A stretch of 33,315 bases of DNA, taken from positions 1-33,315 of the forward strand of contig JAIDSM010000131.1 of NCBI GenBank assembly GCA_029061225.1. The letters run 5' to 3'. This DNA comes from Muribaculaceae bacterium. Lineage in GTDB: Bacteria > Bacteroidota > Bacteroidia > Bacteroidales > Muribaculaceae. The position numbers were made by a program, and so were the translations under genes. The notes beneath the pieces are model-generated. The model saw only the letters and a list, made by a program, of their open reading frames with translations. It ran no database searches and was not told the origin of the DNA. Below, piece after piece: positions 8,941 through 18,535 of the stretch (position 1 is its first letter; each line of letters opens with the position of its first letter).

Positions 8941-11900
8941 TTACTTTACGATCATCTTTGCGGATGAAGTGGAGTCTGCCTTTCGGATGACCACTGTCAC
9001 CACGCTGCCGTCGATATTTCCGACCTTGAGCTGACGGGAGCCGTTGCTCTTGGCGATCATCTTACCGGTGAGGTCGTAGATCTCAACAGCCTTTACATCC
9101 GACATGTCACCATTGAGGATGAAGCTTCCGTCCTCGTAAGCGATTCCGAAGGAACCGACAGTGATCGAACCTACTGCAGAAGCGTTGCCGGCAGCGATAG
9201 CGAACGGATTCGCGAATGTGCCTTCGGGCTTCTCTTCGAATGCTACGGTAGTGGTGGAAACCATCTCTTCATTGTCACTGCCGATGAAGCGGAAACCAAT
9301 CACATCACCGGCCTGACCATGGATGTTGATCATCACGAGTCCGTCTACTGTGACTCCAATGCCACGGCATTCATCACCGCAGAAAGCAGCCACCATGTAG
9401 TCTTCGATATCCGTCACGTCGAGAGAAGCGATCATGGGCATCACAGAAGCATACTTGTGATTGTCAACTGTCCAGTATCCAGCGGAGACAGGAGCCTTGG
9501 AAGCCTCGGCAGCATGCTCAGCAACAAGATTGTAGATGAATTCCTTGTCGGAATTGCTGTAGAACATGTAGCCTTCGCCGGGAACCATGCTCGACAGAGT
9601 ACCCTTCCAAGCGCCATCAGCGTCAACCTGAACGAAACCGTCAAGACCAACCAGCATGTCGCCTTCCTCTACTTCAAGAGCGGAGAAGAGGTCGGAGATC
9701 TGGAGGCTGCATTCATCGGCAGGGGTTCCTATCCAGTTCCAGCCCTTGTTGAGCTTCACGGAAGCGCAAGGATCGAACGCCACGCCTTCCACCTTACCGG
9801 TCCAAGCGTCGGAAGAAACGCGAACCTTGTAGCCGGCAGCGGGAACAAGCTTTGTGAGGGAACCTACGAATCCATGCTTCTGATCGAAGACGGTCTCCTG
9901 AGTCTGAGAGAGGATGCCGTCGATACCGGCTGAAGCGAAGTCAGCGACAGCGACAGGGTTCTCAACATTGTGGGAGATCCAGTTCCAGTCATGAGCGAGG
10001 TTGAAGTCTCTGTCAGCCTTCTTGAGACTGAATTCAAGAGTCACTACATCTGAGATATTGCCTTTGTACTCAGCCACAGCATTGATGGTAAGATTCTCGC
10101 CATCCATAGCAAAAGGCTCTGTGAAGAGGCTTCGTGTGCCTTCTGCATACTTAGGATCTGTGCCGTCAACAGTATAGTAGACGGAAGCTTTCGAAGTCTT
10201 GGAAGCGAGCTCGATCTTTCCTGAGCGATAAAGCTTAGTGCCTGCAACGCCAGTAGATGCGGGATCGTGGATCCAGAGCGGGTGCTCGCCGATAGTCATC
10301 TCAGCCTTGTCAACGCCTGCGTTGGCAACAAGGTAAGCGGAGAATGGCATCACAGATACAGTCTCGCCATCAGCAGGACGGACGAACTTGCTTGAGTCGT
10401 CGCTGAGGGCGTAGCAAACAACCGGACGAGTCTGGCCATCGTAGCTGCCGTAGAGTGTGAATTCCTTGCCTTCGGCCTTGAGATCCTCAGGAACCGGAGT
10501 GAACGGAATGTCGAACTTACCTTCTTCGTTGCGTGCCGAGGCGGTGAAAGTAACCGGAACGGTAGCGAACGGAGCGCATACGTTGGCAAGATAAGGATAG
10601 TTGGGAAGGAGTTCTGCCTGAGCAGTCATCTCTTCTGCATCCTCTCCTGAGAAAGAAATGATGTTGATACCGCTACCAGCGCGATCTGCGAACTCTTCGC
10701 CGATAATCATCTCTGTGGGCTGGAAGGGAAGCATGATTGTCTTCCATCCGCCGTCGACGTCACATGCATCGCTGGCTGTGATGTCAGCAGTGAACGAGAT
10801 CTTATGTTCGCCGAGCATGAAGCTTGCGGGAGCATTGAACGGATGGTTGCCGTCGAGGTTGATGTCAGAAGCGGCAACACGAGTTCCACCTATATTAAGG
10901 ATGATATTCAGAGATTCGGAGTCAGGGATATCAGCCGAACCAACATAGATGAGACAGTTCGGGTTGAGACCCTTGAAGGAATCAGCTGTCACGCCATCGA
11001 CGCCGCCTGCCTTACGCATGCCGGGCTTGCCACTCGGGTTGTCAGAGCCAAGAGAAGGAAGAAGGATACTTGACAGATTGTCGCAGCCTTCAAACGCACC
11101 TTCACCGATCGAAGTAACGCCGGGCAGAGTAAGAGACTCGATGTTCTCACATCCTGCAAATGCACCTTCACCAATCTCAGTAATGGTCTCGGGAACGATG
11201 ACATCCTTGAGCTGATCCATGCCTTCGAACGCACCTGCGGGAATAGATGTGTTGTCGATACCGGTCAGGTCGATAGTCTCGACAGAGACAAAGTTATCGC
11301 GGATAGATTCGAAATCTTCATCAGTCATGTCGCCTGACACGGTAAGCTCAGTGAAGTCGATCACATCTTCCACCTTCATATTGGTGAGCTCTTCGGCCGG
11401 AATCACATCGCCTTCCTCAAAACTCTGAACGCCGGAGATACGAACCCATGAGTCACCCTCGAGAGCCGGTATCGTGTAGATGCCACCATCAGACTCGAGT
11501 GTAATCTCCCTCTCTTCATATTCGGGATCCTCACCGGTCTTGGTCATGACTTTGGTCATCATGCTTACGACAGGCTGTGTCTTCTCAGGCACATCGAAAA
11601 GCTGGAACTTGATCTCACTGCCCTCACGATAGAGAACAGGCTTGACCTCGGTATTCATCATATTTCCATTCAGATACTGGAAATTGTTCATAGCGACGTT
11701 TCTCCATTCGCAGCCTTCAGGCACCTCAACCACTTCAGCCCTGATGCCCTTGGCACCATCCTTATTCTCGAAGTTAATGGAGTAGTAGAAGTATATATCG
11801 ATCTCATGGTTCTGAGGCATCCAAAGTCCGGAAGTAGCAGAATGAAGATACCTTATTCCAAACCGACCTGCCAACATGCTCCAATGCTGATTGGGGTATA

Positions 11901-14900
11901 TATAATAAGGAGAACTCTGATACTGGTATGCGCTCAGATTTGCAAAGATATCGACACCATTATCGTAGAGCTTGAAAGGAACACCGGGACGAAGGAATCC
12001 CCTGTTTTCTTTCTTCATTCTTGATTGCTGACAGTTTGGAAGCTCAAGGACGAACTCCATATCTGCTGCACCGACACCAATGCTGTTGAGATCGCCCTTA
12101 TAGTCGACCACAGCAACACGAGACTGGTTAACCTTCACCCAATAGTAATCTTTATGCTCAACGGGAGCCTTATAGAGCGAAAGGTTTGCCCACCATGTGG
12201 AAGGAACGCTGTAGCTTTCTTCCGAGCCCTTGGGAACCTCCAATGAAATATTGAATGCGTTCTGCGGGAAGGGAGACATATTGCCGCAAGTGGGAGCCAC
12301 CTTCGGCTTAGCAATGATCTTCTTAAGGGCAACGCAAGCAGAGAAAGCACCATCGCCGATGTAGTTGACATTGGCAGGAATAGTGAGTTCAGTGATCTGA
12401 GTGCAACGAGCGAATGCATTCTTATTGATACGCTCGAGGTTGTTTGGCAGAATAATTGTCTTAAGGGCAGAGAGGCTACCGGCGCTTGTAGGAGCGAAAG
12501 CATTCTCCGGAATAGAATTACCTGTCATAGCAGCACCCTTAATAGTGACATCAGCCAAATCAAGGTCGATGATAACAGCGGCATTTGCACGAAGCGCGTC
12601 AAATTCGCTGACGAGCATATTGCCGATGAGCTTGACACGAGACGGGCAGTCGACAAGCTTGGAAGCCAGCTGGCCTTCCTGAATGTTGAACACCATGTAG
12701 TCGCCGGCGTCAGCATCCTTTACAGTGACTGTGATGTCAAGGTCTGCAACGACAGCAGGAATTGAAATGTTTGCCACAGCCACATTGGTAGCCTTGGTCT
12801 CACCGTTGACAGAAACAGTCACACGCTGAGCGGGATTGATGGAAGACACCTTAACGCTGAAAGGCATACCACGTACCACCTCGGAGGCACCGCCTTCAAT
12901 CCTCGCACCTGTGACGCTTTGAGGCATTGTGACATTATGGTAGACAACGGGGTTGTTGAAAGCCAAAATGCGGTCAGTGATTTCAGGTGTTTCGCCTTCT
13001 ACGAGTTCCCAAGTCTTCTTATTATAAGAAGTAGCAAGGCGAATCTGGTTGCCTTCTTTCACCTGAGACTCCTTCACCTGACAATAGAAATTGTAAGTGA
13101 GGTTTTCACCATTACGGCTGTAGTAGTTGCTGATGATGGAAGAAATGAACTCCTTGATGGCACCGTTCTTGTCGGTAAGTACCAAACCATAGAACTTGGC
13201 AGCGTCATCACCCTTAGGAACCTTGATAGCATTAGCCCTTACGGTGAACATCTTCCCTACAGGAACATTCACAACATCGGTGACAAGGCCAATACCGCCG
13301 GCATCGCCGGTGAGTTTCCAGGTCTTGTCAACTGTAGTGGGGTCAGGCTGTCTGAACTCAACGTGAATGAGTGTGTTGGAGGAGACTGTCGTCTTGTAGA
13401 CACCTGAAGCATCAGGAGTGAGAAGAGTCGAGTTAGCATAGACCTGCATGACAGCATCCTGGAACGAATTGTCTGTCTCCACCTTGAACTCGAAGGGATC
13501 GCCCTTCCAGAAGTAGTCTTCATCAGTGATCTTAGTAAACTTTATTCCTGTCTTCTCAGCCATTTTCACGGTAAACTCATTCGGCTCGGATGGAAGACCT
13601 TCAGATATTTCCTTGAAATCCTGCCAGTATTCCTTAGACTTATATGCACCGGACGCACCTGAGGGTACAATAAGCTTAGCCTGTGGAGTACCGTTGAAGA
13701 CGCACCAGTTGATCCAAGCCGGGGATGAACGACGACAGATGACCTCCCGGAGCGCATTACATCCAACGAATACGTTGTATTCCCATGTGCCTACGCTTGC
13801 AGGGATATCAATAGACGTAAGTCCGGTCTGAGCGAGACAGCCGTTCTTGAATGTCGAGAGATTGTTGGGAAGAATGATCTGCTTCAGCGAGCGGTAGCCC
13901 ATAAATGCCTTTGTAGGGATAGCATTGGCCGGATTAGACCCCTGAGCTAAAATAGACACCTGTGAGATGTCAAGACGCTCAAGCTTCATACGGTCGCGCA
14001 TGAAGTTGAAGTCGCTGGCGTTGATTGTGCCGAAGAGAGTCAAATCCTTTATAGACGCACATTCATCATCGGAAAGAAGGTTCTGAAGATTGCCTGCAGT
14101 CACCCAGAGAGTGCTTTTCGAGAGTACGTTGGCTGCAATCTGATTGTTGACAGTCACTCTCTGACTCTCCATCACATTTGAGAGACGGTAGGTAGTACCG
14201 TCAGCTTCAGGACTCAGTATGAAGCCATTTGCCTTCAAAGTGATCAATCTGGAGGGATCCAGCTGAACGAGAGAGAATACAAAATCGCGTCCGAGGATAG
14301 CCTTTGATTCAGGAGCCGTGATTGTATAGAAGTTGTTGCTGTTAGGAAGAGTGACCGTAATATAAGGCACTTCATAATTCTTAGCGGAAGCTTCTGCAGA
14401 AGCAAGACGGTCGCCCGCAACAGGGAGCCAATCGGAAGCACCGTCGGCCATAGAGACAATGCCTACCTTATCGCCGTCAGCCACCGTCACTCCTGCAGGA
14501 ACCTTACACGAGAAGTCGGCATACTTGGAGATCTGAAGAGCCCAGAGAGTGAAATTACGGGGATCTGAGAGAAGTCCTTTCTGATTGCCTGCGGCATCAA
14601 AGAGAGCTACAGCCAACTTGCCTGAGAAATTCGTATTTGAGATGTTCTTCAGAGCTCCAACACGGACGGTGAAAGAATCTACAGCTGAAATATCAGGTAC
14701 GTTGAGAGTAATACCGGGCTGTGATTCGTCGCTGGTCACGTGAATGTCAGACCACACCCTATTGTCGGCAGCAGGCTTGATGTTGTAGACGATCGTCATA
14801 AGATCATTGTATTTATGAGCCTTGCTGACAACAGGATTCAGTGCGTCGGTCGCATAGTAACCGTTGGCCGAGCCACCCCAACCCCAATTGATATGGAAAT

Positions 14901-15831
14901 AGGGAGTAGAACCGCCGCGCATCTCATAGCCGTCGCAAACAAAAGCGTGGCCTGCTGATACATCCTGACCGCAATAGAGCACAGGACGGTCGGCGTCGAT
15001 CTCATCGATGATCACCTGATCCCATGCATCGCGGCTCATCTCCTGACGCTTCTTGTAGGAAACGCCGGCATCATAGCCGAAGAGAGATGTAAGGGCGTAG
15101 GGCACCTTTACCTCGTATGCGCTGGAACTTGACATGCCGAAGTCGGTGCCGATACCGATAGCGGCGTCAGCAACGAGGTGAGCAACGGCCTTAGCCTCCT
15201 CATCGGAATATCCGCTGCGGTAGTTGTCGTTGCGCATAGTAGACCAGGAATACGTCGTTTCCTCACCCGGATTGACGAGCGATGCCGGACGGGATGCCGG
15301 ATAGCCGTGATACTTCAGGATCTCGGCAAGCGCAATGCCGACGCATCCGGTAAGGCGACGGTTGGGAATACTGTTGTTGAAGGGAGCCTCCTGACTCCAA
15401 GAGGGAGTCTGAAGAAGCTTGCTCTCCGATTTAGCCGAGGCACGCGCGAGCACCCGGCGTCGGGTGTCGGCCGAAACCTTGACAGGCTCCAGGAGCACCC
15501 TCTGCGCCGAAGCGGGAACCGAGGCTACGCTCCAAGTGGAGTTGTCGGAATAGCCGATGACAGGAAGGGAGCCATCGTCGGCCGATACTATCACGAATCC
15601 TTTGCCGTCCTTAGCATTGAAAACGTAACAGATCGGGTTTGAGGCCCCGTCGGTAGCGGTATGGGCAAGCACGAATGCATCCCTGTCCGCGAGCCGATGG
15701 ACATCGCCTGACTGAAAGAATTCAGCGGCAACGTCTTTAGCTTCATCCACGCTGAGTGTCGCGGCTCCCGCAAAAGCCGGAGCGGCCGCACACATGGCGA
15801 GCATGAGCATCTGCTGAATTGATTTTCGCAT
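8941..15831 (-). CDS. C10 family (streptopain-like) cysteine protease with BspA-type LRRs, 2296 aa
   Basis: A signal peptide (about 1-23) precedes a C10 propeptide region (about 24-120) and a C10 peptidase domain (about 140-350). The nucleophile is probably Cys163 (TGCVGIALAEILKYHGYP) and the catalytic His is His295 (AGHAFVCDGY); HINWGWGGSANGYY is the usual Trp-rich segment. Three modules follow at about 575-745, 1045-1215 and 1488-1635. Each has an LxVxGxxxxxDFxxxR-like lead-in and then BspA/LRR_5 repeats (for example AFAGCENIESLTLPG). Residues about 1862-1936 fit a chitobiase C-terminal-type domain (YYTVDGTDPKY). About 1945-2093 holds a tandem pair of NWI...PGxGY modules. About 2117-2213 holds a domain shared with the neighbouring 754-aa protein. 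The T9SS-like tail has VEIYDLTGKMIA. C10 proteases cleave proteins; the substrate here is unknown. Typical C10 enzymes such as SpeB are about 400 residues, so most of this protein is extension. Confidence 0.9.
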   Translation of the reverse strand: MRKSIQQMLMLAMCAAAPAFAGAATLSVDEAKDVAAEFFQSGDVHRLADRDAFVLAHTATDGASNPICYVFNAKDGKGFVIVSADDGSLPVIGYSDNSTWSVASVPASAQRVLLEPVKVSADTRRRVLARASAKSESKLLQTPSWSQEAPFNNSIPNRRLTGCVGIALAEILKYHGYPASRPASLVNPGEETTYSWSTMRNDNYRSGYSDEEAKAVAHLVADAAIGIGTDFGMSSSSAYEVKVPYALTSLFGYDAGVSYKKRQEMSRDAWDQVIIDEIDADRPVLYCGQDVSAGHAFVCDGYEMRGGSTPYFHINWGWGGSANGYYATDALNPVVSKAHKYNDLMTIVYNIKPAADNRVWSDIHVTSDESQPGITLNVPDISAVDSFTVRVGALKNISNTNFSGKLAVALFDAAGNQKGLLSDPRNFTLWALQISKYADFSCKVPAGVTVADGDKVGIVSMADGASDWLPVAGDRLASAEASAKNYEVPYITVTLPNSNNFYTITAPESKAILGRDFVFSLVQLDPSRLITLKANGFILSPEADGTTYRLSNVMESQRVTVNNQIAANVLSKSTLWVTAGNLQNLLSDDECASIKDLTLFGTINASDFNFMRDRMKLERLDISQVSILAQGSNPANAIPTKAFMGYRSLKQIILPNNLSTFKNGCLAQTGLTSIDIPASVGTWEYNVFVGCNALREVICRRSSPAWINWCVFNGTPQAKLIVPSGASGAYKSKEYWQDFKEISEGLPSEPNEFTVKMAEKTGIKFTKITDEDYFWKGDPFEFKVETDNSFQDAVMQVYANSTLLTPDASGVYKTTVSSNTLIHVEFRQPDPTTVDKTWKLTGDAGGIGLVTDVVNVPVGKMFTVRANAIKVPKGDDAAKFYGLVLTDKNGAIKEFISSIISNYYSRNGENLTYNFYCQVKESQVKEGNQIRLATSYNKKTWELVEGETPEITDRILAFNNPVVYHNVTMPQSVTGARIEGGASEVVRGMPFSVKVSSINPAQRVTVSVNGETKATNVAVANISIPAVVADLDITVTVKDADAGDYMVFNIQEGQLASKLVDCPSRVKLIGNMLVSEFDALRANAAVIIDLDLADVTIKGAAMTGNSIPENAFAPTSAGSLSALKTIILPNNLERINKNAFARCTQITELTIPANVNYIGDGAFSACVALKKIIAKPKVAPTCGNMSPFPQNAFNISLEVPKGSEESYSVPSTWWANLSLYKAPVEHKDYYWVKVNQSRVAVVDYKGDLNSIGVGAADMEFVLELPNCQQSRMKKENRGFLRPGVPFKLYDNGVDIFANLSAYQYQSSPYYIYPNQHWSMLAGRFGIRYLHSATSGLWMPQNHEIDIYFYYSINFENKDGAKGIRAEVVEVPEGCEWRNVAMNNFQYLNGNMMNTEVKPVLYREGSEIKFQLFDVPEKTQPVVSMMTKVMTKTGEDPEYEEREITLESDGGIYTIPALEGDSWVRISGVQSFEEGDVIPAEELTNMKVEDVIDFTELTVSGDMTDEDFESIRDNFVSVETIDLTGIDNTSIPAGAFEGMDQLKDVIVPETITEIGEGAFAGCENIESLTLPGVTSIGEGAFEGCDNLSSILLPSLGSDNPSGKPGMRKAGGVDGVTADSFKGLNPNCLIYVGSADIPDSESLNIILNIGGTRVAASDINLDGNHPFNAPASFMLGEHKISFTADITASDACDVDGGWKTIMLPFQPTEMIIGEEFADRAGSGINIISFSGEDAEEMTAQAELLPNYPYLANVCAPFATVPVTFTASARNEEGKFDIPFTPVPEDLKAEGKEFTLYGSYDGQTRPVVCYALSDDSSKFVRPADGETVSVMPFSAYLVANAGVDKAEMTIGEHPLWIHDPASTGVAGTKLYRSGKIELASKTSKASVYYTVDGTDPKYAEGTRSLFTEPFAMDGENLTINAVAEYKGNISDVVTLEFSLKKADRDFNLAHDWNWISHNVENPVAVADFASAGIDGILSQTQETVFDQKHGFVGSLTKLVPAAGYKVRVSSDAWTGKVEGVAFDPCASVKLNKGWNWIGTPADECSLQISDLFSALEVEEGDMLVGLDGFVQVDADGAWKGTLSSMVPGEGYMFYSNSDKEFIYNLVAEHAAEASKAPVSAGYWTVDNHKYASVMPMIASLDVTDIEDYMVAAFCGDECRGIGVTVDGLVMINIHGQAGDVIGFRFIGSDNEEMVSTTTVAFEEKPEGTFANPFAIAAGNASAVGSITVGSFGIAYEDGSFILNGDMSDVKAVEIYDLTGKMIAKSNGSRQLKVGNIDGSVVTVVIRKADSTSSAKMIVK

Positions 15832-15970
15832 AGGTTTTGATGTATTATTGGAAAAAAATATTATGTCTTACGAGTTAAGGGTTATGGGAAGCTGAAGGAC
15901 ACTTATACCTTAACGTAAATTCAACGATTTACTATGTGAAAATGACTGAAAAAACCTTAACAATACGTAA

Positions 15971-16006
15971 GGCCTCCTTCCGGAAAATTACTTCCGGAAG
16001 GGAGCC
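15971..16006 (-). terminator. Probable terminator hairpin after the InlB-repeat gene
   Basis: A 13-bp imperfect stem (15971-15983 with 15994-16006, one G-U pair and one mismatch) lies 12 bp past the minus-strand stop. The T-rich stretch comes only about 15 nt later, so termination may be weak. The rest of the 187-bp gap to the C10 gene is AT-rich, and I found no exact TAnnTTTG promoter there. Confidence 0.5.
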
Positions 16007-16018
16007 TTCCGCATGAAA

Positions 16019-18283
16019 TTATTTTACTACAGTCTTTTTACCGTTGATGATATAGATGCCCGGAGTAAGCTTATCCAAGACTACTGAATTGCTTTCTCCC
16101 TTGAAGAGCAGAACGCCGTCGACAGAGTATACGGCAAATTCACCGCTCACCGCAGCAGCTTCTACCGCTGACGTCGGCTCACCTTCCACTTTGCCGTGGA
16201 TCTCCACATCATGCGCCGGCATCACCGAAGGAATATCTTCAGTCCACCCCAAGAATGTCATGCCTTCGCCAAGCACGGGCTCCGGAATCACAATCTCAGC
16301 ACCATAGGGAAGAGTATTGTCGATATAAATGTCGTCATTCAGGTAGACAACGAGATGATAATAGTTGATGACGTAAGAACCGGTGATCTCCAGATCGTGG
16401 GCAGGCATCACCAAAGGAAGCGCACCCCAGCCAATGAAAGTATATCCTTCTCTCTTTGGCGTATCGGGAGTAATGATAGAAGCTCCGTATTCCACCATAG
16501 ACTCGGAAATCACCTCATCATCGATCTTGAAGACCAACTTGTAGGACTTGACGACATAGCTTCCGGTTATCTCAAGGTCGCGAGACGGCATAGTAGGCGG
16601 CACGTCGCTCCAACCCGAGAATTCATAACCTTCTCTTTCAGGAACCTCAGGAGTGACAATCTCCGATCCATAGGGCTGCTGACCGGTGAAGAAGACCTCA
16701 TCACCGATGCGGAAAGTAAGCGTATAGTTGTTGACCGCGTAGGTTCCGGAAACAGTAATGTCATTCGCAGGCATTGTTTCAGGCACATTTCCCCACCCCT
16801 GGAAAGAGTGACCATCTTTTTCGGGGACATTCTCAGGCACAGTAATCTGTGAACCATAAGGGAGCTTATCCGTCAGGAACACTTCACCGTCGATGTCATA
16901 TGTAATGGTATAGTAGTTGACATCGTAGGTGCCTACAATCTCAAGATCGGAAGCAGGCATCGTAGCAGGCACGATTCCCCAGCCGGCAAATGTGTATCCG
17001 ACTTTAGCGGGAGCATCGGGAGCAACGATTTCAGCACCATAAGGAATCATAGACATCGACACGATATCGTCATCGATACGGAAGATCAGAGTATAAAGGT
17101 TCTGGATATAGGTTCCATCTATATCGAGATTGTAGGCAGGCATGGTAGCGGGAACCTCACCCCAGCCACTGAACGAATATCCTTCCTTCTCAGGAACCTC
17201 CGGAACAGTGATAGGAGACTCATAGGGGAGGTCATCAGTCAAGATCACCACACCATCGAGTCGGAAAGTAATCGTGTAGTAATTGTCGGCATATGTACCG
17301 CCAAGCACGAGATCGAAGGCAGGCATGGTCTCGGGCACTTCACCCCAGCCGCTGAAAGTATGTCCTTCCTTCTCGGGAGCCTCCATCACGACAATAGGAG
17401 CACCGAATTCATAATGCTGCACACCGATCACCTCGTTGTCGATCTGATAAGTCACAGAGTATGTATTGATGGTGTACTCACCCGTCGCCACCACATCATG
17501 CGCAGGCATTGTAGCCGGACAATCAGACCATCCACTGAACGAATAGCCTTCCTTAGCGGGAGCCTCAGGGGCTGAGATCTCAGCACCATAGGCGAGAGTT
17601 TCCGAAGCAATAACCTCATCGCCGATGCGGAATTCGATGGAATAGTAGTCTACATCGAAAAAGGCTGTCAGAGATGTGTCGGAGGTCACTGTATAAGTAC
17701 GGACTGCCTCCTGGTCGCCGTCGCTCCACTGAGAGAAGTGGTAGCCTTCGTCTGCGACAGCCTTAAGCGACAGCTGGTCGCCTTCCTTATACAGGCCATC
17801 TGTGAAATCAACCGAACCATTGCCTACAACGGCTACCTCCACCTTAAAGTAGCGTGCGAACAGGAACGGAGAAGAAGGCATACCGACACGGTCGTTGGAT
17901 TTAAAGATGAAATCGGAACCATTGTCGGGCTTAAGAATCACATAGCTTTCCGCGCCTCTCTCACGCATACGGAATTCAACCGAAGCACCCTGTGCAGTAT
18001 TGCTGCGTATACGCATATAGAGGCAGCTTTCAGTGTCGGAGAGCGTAAGTTTCTCAGCAACTCCGCAGCATTCATCATCGATGAACGCTCCTATTTCATA
18101 CTTGTCAAGGTCTTCGAGGTTTCTGTCGGTCAGAGCGAAATAGAGGCTCATGTCGTAGCGGAAATCCGACGGATTCAAACTCCAGTCACTTGACTTTAGC
18201 GCGGCATATGCCGACACCCAAACTGTCATGATCAGCACGGCGGCTGATACAAGCATCCTGATGTTAAATCTTTTTAATAACAT
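16019..18283 (-). CDS. Secreted protein with eight InlB B-repeats and T9SS-like tail
   Basis: The 754-residue protein has an N-terminal signal sequence (about 1-28, MLLKRFNIRMLVSAAVLIMT). Residues about 30-143 form a domain with Y-E-IGAFIDDECCGVAEK and SVEFRMRERG. Residues about 147-212 form a divergent InlB-like repeat (GYHFSQWSDGD). Eight repeats of about 61 residues follow at 213-702, each with YG-x-x-I, then EGY-x-FSGW, then P-x-TMPAxDLxIxGTY. These are Listeria-Bacteroides (Flg_new/InlB B) repeats. The tail (EFAVYSVDGVLLFKGE and a terminal KKTVVK) is T9SS type A-like. InlB B-repeats are adhesion or stalk modules in known proteins; a surface stalk or adhesin role is inferred. It has its own promoter and lies between the GH43 and C10 genes, all on one strand. 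Confidence 0.88.
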   Translation of the reverse strand: MLLKRFNIRMLVSAAVLIMTVWVSAYAALKSSDWSLNPSDFRYDMSLYFALTDRNLEDLDKYEIGAFIDDECCGVAEKLTLSDTESCLYMRIRSNTAQGASVEFRMRERGAESYVILKPDNGSDFIFKSNDRVGMPSSPFLFARYFKVEVAVVGNGSVDFTDGLYKEGDQLSLKAVADEGYHFSQWSDGDQEAVRTYTVTSDTSLTAFFDVDYYSIEFRIGDEVIASETLAYGAEISAPEAPAKEGYSFSGWSDCPATMPAHDVVATGEYTINTYSVTYQIDNEVIGVQHYEFGAPIVVMEAPEKEGHTFSGWGEVPETMPAFDLVLGGTYADNYYTITFRLDGVVILTDDLPYESPITVPEVPEKEGYSFSGWGEVPATMPAYNLDIDGTYIQNLYTLIFRIDDDIVSMSMIPYGAEIVAPDAPAKVGYTFAGWGIVPATMPASDLEIVGTYDVNYYTITYDIDGEVFLTDKLPYGSQITVPENVPEKDGHSFQGWGNVPETMPANDITVSGTYAVNNYTLTFRIGDEVFFTGQQPYGSEIVTPEVPEREGYEFSGWSDVPPTMPSRDLEITGSYVVKSYKLVFKIDDEVISESMVEYGASIITPDTPKREGYTFIGWGALPLVMPAHDLEITGSYVINYYHLVVYLNDDIYIDNTLPYGAEIVIPEPVLGEGMTFLGWTEDIPSVMPAHDVEIHGKVEGEPTSAVEAAAVSGEFAVYSVDGVLLFKGESNSVVLDKLTPGIYIINGKKTVVK
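16178..17647 (-). repeat. Eight in-frame InlB B-repeat coding units (about 183 bp each)
   Basis: Residues 213-702 of the 754-aa protein are eight consecutive units of about 61 residues. The conserved GW and TMP(A/S) positions are near-invariant, while the strands between them vary. Repeat five has one extra residue (VPENVPEK). The DNA copies have diverged, so the array is old rather than a recent slippage expansion. Confidence 0.9.
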
Positions 18284-18361
18284 GAATGATTAATAGATGG
18301 TTAAGTAAAATTTATTATATAAAACTCGCTTCAAGAAATGGCGTTATCGCCAATTATATTG

Positions 18362-18392
18362 CAAATATAAGTTAAAATTTTTAAATTTCAAA
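18362..18392 (-). promoter_or_regulatory. Bacteroidetes-type promoter for the InlB-repeat gene
   Basis: Read on the minus strand, TTTG (18392-18389), a 19-bp spacer and TATATTTG (18369-18362) match the Bacteroidetes consensus. This gives a leader of about 75 nt before the ATG at 18283. Confidence 0.75.
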
Positions 18393-18450
18393 CTCTGAAA
18401 CATCATCTTTTTGCTTTTTTAATAAAAAAACATCATTATGAAATAATACG

Positions 18451-18486
18451 AAAAGCGCGTGCGAGGATGAGTCCAAGCACGCGCCT
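18451..18486 (-). terminator. Terminator after the GH43 gene
   Basis: An 8-bp GC-rich stem (GCGCGTGC at 18455-18462 with 18477-18484) and a 14-nt loop are followed on the minus strand by TTTT. It lies about 50 bp past the GH43 stop and before the promoter of the InlB-repeat gene. Confidence 0.75.
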
Positions 18487-18535
18487 TGAGTCTACCATCG
18501 GGCATTAATACCCGTATGGTCTTCGTCTATCGCGC

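Noticed and set aside
16178..17647. Regular repeats that might suggest a CRISPR array
   Set aside because: The period is about 183 bp, the units are in frame and code for InlB B-repeats, and there are no short identical repeats with unique spacers.
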